NCBI GenBank assembly: GCA_047967505.1
Contig: CM106540.1
DNA: 64,000 nt
Reading direction: 5' to 3' (one strand)
Origin: Dipteris shenzhenensis
Lineage: Eukaryota; Polypodiophyta; Polypodiopsida; Gleicheniales
The number at the start of each line of letters is the position of its first letter. Within the stretch, counting starts at the first letter, position 1. Position numbers and translations under genes: made by a program. This document shows positions 57,365 through 64,000 of the stretch, piece after piece. The notes below the pieces were generated by a model. That model saw only the letters and a list, made by a program, of their open reading frames with translations. It had not been told where the DNA came from and made no database searches.

Positions 57365-58970
57365 ATGGCAGTCATTGTTGCCCTAATTGGCATGTACACC
57401 TTTATTACTCTTGGACCAACAAGGGATACCCATGGGCTCTTTGATTCTTTGATGCAAGTTTTGTGTATCCATGCCCAACTTAAATCTTGTACCCACGTTC
57501 AAATATTGATTTGTTGTGAACCAATGGACATCATTTTTGCACCGAGAGATTTTTTCTCAATAGACTGGCTCATCTCATTCCCCAATGTTCTTCATTATAT
57601 CAGTTGTTATGTGCTTGAATTCTTTTTCTTTGATAGATCCTTGTTATTGGTGCCTTGATATGTGGCTTCATTGATGATTCATCCTTGAGCATCTCTTTAG
57701 GTAGTCTTTAAGTTGCCTTTGTTGTGTGGATACCATCTACGTGACCTCTTCAATGCATGTGGATGTTGTAGATTCTTGTAATTGGTTTTTTTCTTTCTCC
57801 AACACTTGTTGGAGTTGGAGTTCCTTGATTTCCTACCTCAACCTCTGTATCTTGCCTTGTTCCTAGCAATTTGAGATTAGCATCACCCACTATTCTTGTT
57901 CAAGCATCACCTACTGACTCAATGCTTTATCCAAGGATCAAGTATGTGTTTTGGTTTGGCTCTGAGCTTTCTTGCATTTCACGATCTAATTCTTGTCAAA
58001 TTTGATCAATTGATGGTTGACCACGTGTTGCTATCAGTGCTATTGTCACCTAAAAGTATTAATCTTTTTCATGTCACCCAAGGGTCTTAATCTTTTGCAA
58101 ACTCTTTGGAAGTTCCTTTGCATTGTAAGTCACTTTGGAAAAGTGTTGGGCCTCATTTCTCCACCTGTGAGGGAGCCTCTCTTTGCTCTTTTTTTCTGAG
58201 ATGAGCAACTATACTAGATAAGATGTCAATTCAATCTACTGGTTTCTTAAGGCAAGAAGGACATGGGTAGGTTCAGACACCTATTTAAAAACTTTCCACT
58301 GACTGAAAGAGATTGCTAAAAAGGATACAGCATTCATTGATAGCTTAGAAATCGGTTATTTCATCAACCAATGAAGATGTAGCCTCACAAAGCTATTGCT
58401 ATTGAGTCTAGAAACTCCACCAGAGGAACACGGTACTTTTGTTAGAACCGTATTAAGGAAAAGAGAATAAAACGTCTCTCCAGACTGCTTCTTTATTGTC
58501 CAAATGGCTGAAATATCTTGGAGGCAAACATCTTAGTTTTAGGTTGGAATTTCTTTCAATAGCAAACGGGAAGGTTTGCATACCTGCTTCAAAAGAAAGG
58601 ATATGCTTTCCATTGAGAAATGAGACTTCCTCACGAGATGGAGAGGTATCCTTGCACAGCAGGCTGAAGGTATACCTTCCAGCGGCAAAGAATAAATCGG
58701 TTCAATTTCATCAATGGATGGACGTGTAGCCTCACATAACAAGCTACACCTGTGGGCAGGTGCACTTCAATATGTTCACAGCTTTTGAGAATTCATTACG
58801 CTAAAAGCCTTGTGTAAATGCTTGGATCACAAACCTCCCTACTTGCTGTGTGTTAGCTCTAGCATCTCTACATATGTGACCAACAGGAGTTTACTCCCGG
58901 TACGTTTTAAGCATATGATAGACCCGCACAAAAGCAAAGACCCATAAAAAGTTGCAATATTAAGAACAAA
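57365..58970. other. Non-coding, no gene recognised
   Basis: Short frames on both strands without domains I can recognise. Confidence 0.4.
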
Positions 58971-58974
<4 letters not shown>

Positions 58975-59008
<34 letters not shown>

Positions 59009-59024
59009 CACACACACACACACA
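58975..59024. repeat. (TC)n(CA)n compound microsatellite
   Basis: (CT)n from about 58975 to 59006 followed by (CA)n to 59024. It lies in the presumed 3' flank of the minus-strand gene at 59.3 kb. Confidence 0.95.
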
Positions 59025-59293
59025 GAGTCATTAGTCCCCAAGTCTCATACTCAACGTGCATACTCATTCTGGCCATTATACCAACCTACAGCCACCCGTG
59101 ACCTCCACAACACACGCACAATTCAATTCAAGACAATTTTTCTAAAACCAAAAAAAACTTCTGAGGCCATACATCAGTTCATAATAGAGGAAGCATCAAG
59201 GTTGGCTGGAACTTGCAAGCCTTCATTGCAAAACTAGTGTGGCACTTTTTCATGGAAAAAAGATTTTCAAGGGATGCCAAACCTTGATGCATC

Positions 59294-59572
59294 TCACAAT
59301 CTTTCCGCTAATCTGCTGAGAGAATCAGCCAGTTTGCTGAGTACTCCAACCAGGTTGTCACTGATGCACTTCCTTTGAATCCTATCTAGCTCACTGTTAC
59401 GGTTGTAAGCATCAATCTGAGCCTGAGCACTTTTCAACAAAGCATTTTCAAGTGCCTTTCCTGTACTTTCCAGGACAGAAGAAATTGTTGCATCTTCTGC
59501 CCGTGATTTTTTCCTCCGGCCAAGAACTTCATCAACCTGATCCACTAGATCTTCACGAAACCCACCTGCCAA
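59294..59572 (-). CDS. Last exon of an unrecognised gene
   Basis: About 91 codons ending in TGA. The exon appears to start at a splice acceptor ATTGGCAG just upstream of GTGGGTTTC (59572), which leaves a phase-1 join to an exon not found. It reads GFREDLVDQVDEVLGRRKKS, RAEDATISSVLESTGKALEN, ALLKSAQAQIDAYNRNSEL, and ends DNLVGVLSKLADSLSRLAERL. It is helical, with a basic patch and a C-terminal amphipathic helix, a style seen at the C-terminus of plant MYB/SANT or trihelix-type DNA-binding proteins. I cannot name the family. Base composition and lack of stops suggest a real exon rather than transposon debris. Earlier exons should lie on the minus strand to the right. Confidence 0.5.
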   Translation of the reverse strand: MAGGFREDLVDQVDEVLGRRKKSRAEDATISSVLESTGKALENALLKSAQAQIDAYNRNSELDRIQRKCISDNLVGVLSKLADSLSRLAERL

Positions 59573-60845
59573 TCAGACATACAGAACATAAACCACAGAT
59601 CCCATCTTCTCCTGCAAAGCATATTATGTTAGCAACAAGTATAATGGCGATGCATGGCTTTTCAGACCAAGGTGAGATCTTTAAAAGCCTTGCTATAAGA
59701 GAAGCATTAAAGCACACTTACAAACATTTTTGCACCACGACAAGTTAACCACCACACAAAAGGAGAAACCACATTTACAAAATCTTGATTAACAAGTTTA
59801 AAGTAGGTCAGATTCACATGTCGGTAAATATTCAAAATGAATAGCATACTGGCTACAAAAAAGTAAGTCCACCATGCACTTCACATCTAAAACAAAATTT
59901 TATTCTGTGAATCGATTGTGAATATTCTGAACAATGAGCAGCCAAAATGAACAATGAACACGTTTAGTGCTGATTGGGACTGTAGACTACTAATTGGCTC
60001 ATTTATGATGGGACCTCTTTTGCAGGAATTTCCAATCAAACAGGTTCTCTTGTGTTCTGGACAGATGGCAGGAAAACAATCACTATCCATTTTATGGTGG
60101 CAATTCTGAGGATTTGTTGGACGAATACATCACCAACATGCTCCATCTTCCAGCAGAACAGTTACAACACTTCACAGTGTGTTTGGGCATGCTCAGGAAC
60201 CAATTAGCACCAGAGCCCTAGCACAAGATGTCGAGCTCCACATCAGTGGGATGGCAGAGAAGAGGACATTCATTGTCATCCAGTTAGCCAGTAAACAGCA
60301 TATTAGCATGACTTGCCGAACACAAATCGGTTGTCATTTGGTGAGACCGCACCATTACAGCACAATACAAACAGAAAGTCTCAGGTGCTTCAGATAGTGC
60401 TTGAACTAACCTGTAGAAAGCTAGTAGCCGGTCTATCGATGACACAGCACGAGCCAGTGAACTATTGGAAGTGCCACAAAATGGACCACAAAACGGATAC
60501 AGCCCGTGGTAACAAAATACTAATTACAAGCCTCTCAGGGCATAATCATCGGAGTGTGGACAAACAGCCACGGTGGGGGGGAGTAATGCCACTGAAGACT
60601 CTGAGCAGAGTGCTGGAAGAACAGCTCTTGATGGTCCCAGCCGCGAAGGAATAATGTAGGTACTCTAAATAAATGGAGCTGCTTTATGCACTGCCTGGGA
60701 GCTACCCTCCCTAAGCTGATGTACTAATTGGTTTTCATGTTGTCCGATAGACTTCTTGGTCTTCCGTGGATGTTAATAGACTTTCTTTCTTTCTTTCTTT
60801 CAATTGGCAGTCCATCTTCTGCACCCAATAGTTAGTATCGGCACA
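59573..60845. other. Presumed intron and flank, no exon identified
   Basis: The minus frame 59887-60090 and plus frames 60179-60397 and 60313-60654 lack known motifs. A (CTTT)n tract lies at about 60780-60801. Confidence 0.4.
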
Positions 60846-60847
60846 GT

Positions 60848-61020
60848 TAGTGAGAGAATGATGTAGTCTTCTTGATGCATCTTGCCAGCTCAGTCAAAAC
60901 TTTCTCGTATAATATTAAAGTTGCTTCTCTTTTATCCCTAGGAACTGTCAAATCTTCTGTCCAATAGCATCTCCTTGGCATTGTGTAAAATGCTCTCTTG
61001 AAATCAACAAAGGAGAGAAT
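60848..61020 (-). pseudogene. LINE reverse transcriptase fragment
   Basis: An open minus-strand stretch reads SFVDFKRAFYTMPRRCYW, then LTVPRDKREATLILYEKVL and ends shortly after. FVDFKRAF with MPR is motif A of non-LTR reverse transcriptases (FVDFKKAFDTVPR in most), where the second Asp position is Tyr here. The spacing to LYEKV fits the family. The rest of the enzyme is absent or unreadable. Confidence 0.65.
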
Positions 61021-61800
61021 TTCCTTTTCCTTCCGCTCCCTCTATCACTGACTTCATGGTAACTCTTGAGTGCTTTGGCCAAAAGACTGCTTTTGATGGA
61101 GATCTCACATCATTATGATCTGCCCGTTTGCTTGATTTCTGCTCCAAAATACTTTACAGTCTTGCTTCTCCACTTGCTCAGACTATTGCTCCTCACTAGA
61201 GCCTCCTGCGTTGCCATACACAGCTGACTGTCTTACTCCAAATCTGATCAACTCCATGCACAGCATAGAACAGCTCTTCTCTGCTAATGTTTGTCTCAGT
61301 TACAACCAGCTTTTGTGCTGAGTATGACAGGCCTTCATGCTCAATTATGACACCAGCCTTTATGCTCAATCATGATCAGCCTTCATGCCCAGCCTTGACC
61401 AGCCTTTATACACATTCTTTGCAAAGTCCTTATGCACCATTTTCAGCCAGTCTTAAAGCTTATACCAGTCCCAATTCAAGTGAACACAGACACTTCACTT
61501 GCACTCTGTTTTGAGCTCTACGTTCCTCCTCCACAACAGGGAATCAGTCTTTTGGTTGAATAGCATGCATACAGTTTTGCTGAGTTGACTTCTCTGATTT
61601 CCACTGCAACAATTATTTTTAAAAGTATATGGAATTACTGTTACTGAGATTTGCAAACAATGAGCGCCGTGCAGCCACCTTCCCCCAGGATTGAAGAGCC
61701 AGATAAACTCCACCTAATTTGGTCATAAAGTCTAAAACATTGAGGAAGGCGAGCCTCAATATTTTGGTCTAGTATCTACTTTTATGGAATAAAGAATGCC
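61021..61800. other. Non-coding, no gene recognised
   Basis: The words CAGCCTTTATGCTCAAT and CAGCCTTCATGCYCA recur near 61330-61405, giving a short degenerate repeat of about 30 bp. The plus frame 61287-61514 crosses it and is not supported. Confidence 0.4.
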
Positions 61801-61803
61801 TCC

Positions 61804-61806
<3 letters not shown>

Positions 61807-61841
<35 letters not shown>
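61807..61841. repeat. (GA)n microsatellite
   Basis: About 17 GA units. On the minus strand it lies at the downstream end of the LINE remnant at 61.8-63.6 kb. Confidence 0.95.
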
Positions 61842-62594
61842 TATTAACGTCCGTGGGCAGCCTCAAGGGCCTATGGGACAAAGTACACCAAAAAAGGAAA
61901 ACTCATACAAGCCTCAATGGGCTGGAGCAAAGGGCGCGCTAGGGCCCTTGCTGAGTACTATATGCTGATCTAAAGAGCTCAATAGCTCGAGCAAAAATCA
62001 AATACAAACTGAAACAGACTGAGAGCTGGGACTTAAAAACCAAAGCCCGGCACCATGGTGGCTCGTCTGTGAGCAGTTAAAATATGTTGGATCTGTGGCT
62101 ATCGGGTTGTCTCACGCTCTGGTGGTTGGGTGGGTAAAGGGAGAGGGGAGGGGGGGGGGAGGGTAATCAATCTTTGAACCCGTTGGGCTATGTTCAGAGT
62201 GACCCCTCGTCTCAGGTGTTCCCCCCTGAGGAGAGCTGTGATAGGCCAGACCTCAATGGAGTGTGCTCTAGTCGCTCTCCGCGAGTGGTCTCTGTATCTC
62301 TCTCTCAACACACCGTGTCGGCTCTCTCTGCTGATCTAGACTGCCTGAATATTAGTAAGCTGCTCCTCCTCCACCCCGCTGTGTCCTGAAGCTAACTCAA
62401 ATGCATAGAAATATGTGACACGTCACTGTGATCGATCAGCCTTTGTATCATGTGCTCTGGTCACCTCCCGTTGCTCTCTAATCTGCCGTAGTGGTGTCTC
62501 CCTATGTCAGCACATCTCGCGTAGATAAAGCCCAATGTAGACCTGGTCAAGAAAGTGGATCAATCATGAGAGTGGGACCAAAGCCACTTCCATC

Positions 62595-62975
62595 CTAGTA
62601 GAGACAATGGTATCGTCCCCAAATCTCGTAGTAGCCTGGGCAGGCAGAAAGAAAATGCTCCTCTGTCTCAACCACTCCCAATGTGCAAAACATACAGGCA
62701 CGCTGGTCCTTACATATAATTGTTGCTCTCCCCGCCTCAATCCTTAGCTGATGGGATGAAACCCACATCTGTCCAATGGCGACCCTCAGTGCAGCTGACT
62801 CCCTTGTGTATCTTGTCACTGTGGGCAGCCCTCTCCGGGCTCTCATGTGTCTTGATGTAGAAGATCGTATCTTTGTCAGTGTACGTCTCCAAGAACCCTC
62901 CCGGATCGACCAGAGTGTTCCACACTGCTATTTTCAGTCCAATGTGTGCACTCATCCCATGGGTTACCGTCATAA
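62595..62975 (-). pseudogene. LINE zf-RVT domain
   Basis: The frame 62595-62846 reads RVAIGQMWVSSHQLRIEAGR, then DQRACMFCTLGVVETEEHF and LSACPGYYEIWGRY. The Cys-x2-Cys ... His ... Cys pattern with HxLRIExGR before it is the zinc-binding C-terminus of a LINE ORF2. The overlapping frame 62737-62973 continues upstream after a frameshift (TYTDKDTIFYIKTHESPERA). Confidence 0.75.
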
Positions 62976-63029
62976 CTCCCCATCTTCCTTCTCTTCCTCC
63001 TCCTTGTCTCCTCTATCTCGAATGATCAC

Positions 63030-63560
63030 TTTATCATCCCTGTATGCAGCCCATTTTCTTGCTTCTCTTGCTGCCATTACTCGTACCATACCCTCCCTCT
63101 AGGTGCTCCTGCTGTAGGAGAGTGAGGTCTTCATCCAAGTAAATTCGGGTTCCTTTCAGGGCCACCCTCATGCTCATGAGGGTCTTCCTGTCCATAGCTG
63201 TCCACAGCTTCATCACTAGTGACCTTGTAGGTGCCTCGGGCTTGCCCACTCTCCAAGCTCTCACACGTAAGTTTCACTTCCATTTTAGTGAACAAGACAT
63301 GTGCATCCGCCATAGGGGTGTCTTCCACTATGAAACCTCAAACCAAAATATTTAGAGCCTTGTTCCTCCTTTTATTTTCCTCCAAAGCATCTAAAATAAT
63401 CTCTTTCCTAGGGACAATTGCGCCTTTCTTGACCACATCTTTCCATATAGGCAATGAGTTAATAATTTGGGAAAGTTTAAGAAGCAACTACACGCCCATT
63501 TCTTGCTCAAGTACTCTGATGATGGTGTTGGCGAGTTGGAAGAGGTGGTTTGATCCACAC
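63030..63560 (-). pseudogene. LINE ORF1-like nucleic-acid-binding protein
   Basis: Minus-strand blocks: IIRVLEQEMGV and LPIWKDVVKKGAIVPRKE (63400-63530), EENKRRNKALNILV, a stop, then GFIVEDTPMADAHVLFTKME and YKVTSDEAVDSYGQ (63175-63355). After a frameshift: MRVALKGTRIYLDEDLTLLQ (63090-63175). The order of a helical start, an RRM-like core and KGTxIYLDEDLTxxQ is that of L1-type ORF1 proteins. One stop and one frameshift; inactive. Confidence 0.6.
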
Positions 63561-64000
63561 AAGCTATTTTGATTCTTCAAGGGAATTGGCTACTTGAGCA
63601 TGTTGAGCTCATGTCATCACGTTAGCAAGTACCTACACCGAATTTATACTTGGTGTGGTGCTGCTGCATGTCTCTACTCCAAACAGTCCACTTGATACAT
63701 ACGGTTTGGAATTTTGTGCAGGTTTGACCTGCTTTAGAGGGCACTGCATAGTCTTTGCATAATGGCTAACATGCTCCAAGTTGTTTGCTGTACAGGCATT
63801 CAGCAATTTGGTAGTTTTCTCCACCTCCAAGGTTCAACAAGACCAATATACCGAGGACAATGTTACCCAAGATTGACCCATGAGACTTATAAGGTCACCG
63901 ACTATACCCTAGAAAGGATAATAATTCAAATCCCATCTCATCAATGTGCTGGGCATTAGTCTTAATTGCCATGATCCCGGTTAGTGTGACAGATTCACTT
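63561..64000. other. Right edge, no gene recognised
   Basis: Short frames only (plus 63762-63959, minus 63633-63830), no motif. It may belong to LINE 5' sequence or an unrelated flank. Confidence 0.4.

Larger units (their letters stand above)
61842..63560 (-). mobile_element. L1-like LINE, internally deleted
   Basis: On the minus strand, ORF1-type sequence (63030-63560) is followed by the zf-RVT end of ORF2 (62595-62975) and about 750 bp of non-coding 3' sequence to the (GA)n tract. Endonuclease and most of the reverse transcriptase are missing between the two parts. A 3' end at a simple-sequence tail is typical for LINEs, so 61807-61841 may mark the original 3' end. Confidence 0.6.

Noticed and set aside
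60313-60654. 113-codon plus frame
   Set aside because: No recognisable motif, no splice support, and composition like the non-coding flanks.

Overview
This window looks like nuclear DNA of a land plant. One intact intron-containing gene, an ICE1/SCRUM-type (ICE1/SCRM-like) bHLH transcription factor, sits in a sea of decayed transposable elements: Ty3/gypsy, Ty1/copia, LINE, Helitron, a DUF7869-type transposase-like gene and MITE-like fold-back units. Low gene density, many old LINE fragments and satellite-like arrays fit a large, repeat-rich genome. A fern or other seed-free plant is my best guess, but that is inference and no species can be named from the sequence.

Layout. 1-2.06 kb: 5' end of a minus-strand Ty3/gypsy element (LTR, tRNA-Met-type primer site, leader, gag) cut by the window edge. 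2.5-3.3 kb: LINE remnant. 4.6-7.3 kb: the bHLH gene (four exons, 637 codons) with a repetitive 5' leader. 8.3-9.2 kb: ABCC/MRP transporter pseudogene that still shows splice-site-like sequences. 12.4-18.4 kb: degenerate plus-strand Helitron with an RPA-like gene followed by a Rep/PIF1-type helicase. 18.8-22.4 kb: LINE remnants and a purine/pyrimidine tract. 22.4-22.9 kb: gypsy gag remnant. 23.0-29.1 kb: about 35 copies of a 140-170 bp satellite monomer, bounded on both sides by inverted copies of a small CACTATATTAG-ended fold-back repeat. 29.9-31.5 kb: two unusual minus-strand genes, a stand-alone SET-domain protein and a FCP1/HAD-like protein.

32.85-36.92 kb: nearly full-length but inactivated minus-strand Copia coding region. 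38.3-38.9 kb: palindromic 56-60 bp tandem repeat. 39.0-41.3 kb: broken transposase-like gene. 41.4-43.2 kb: gypsy gag. 45.5-46.05 kb: another gypsy gag remnant. 50.4-53.3 kb: gypsy integrase remnant split by a 1.9 kb non-autonomous LTR element with an unusually long 16 bp target duplication. 53.3-54.3 kb: degenerate repeats. 59.3-59.6 kb: last exon of an unrecognised minus-strand gene. 60.8-63.6 kb: LINE remnants.

Only the bHLH gene, the SET-domain reading frame and the 59.3 kb exon look plausibly functional. The rest records nested insertion and decay; most elements carry stops or frameshifts that I could read directly, and several land in catalytic motifs.
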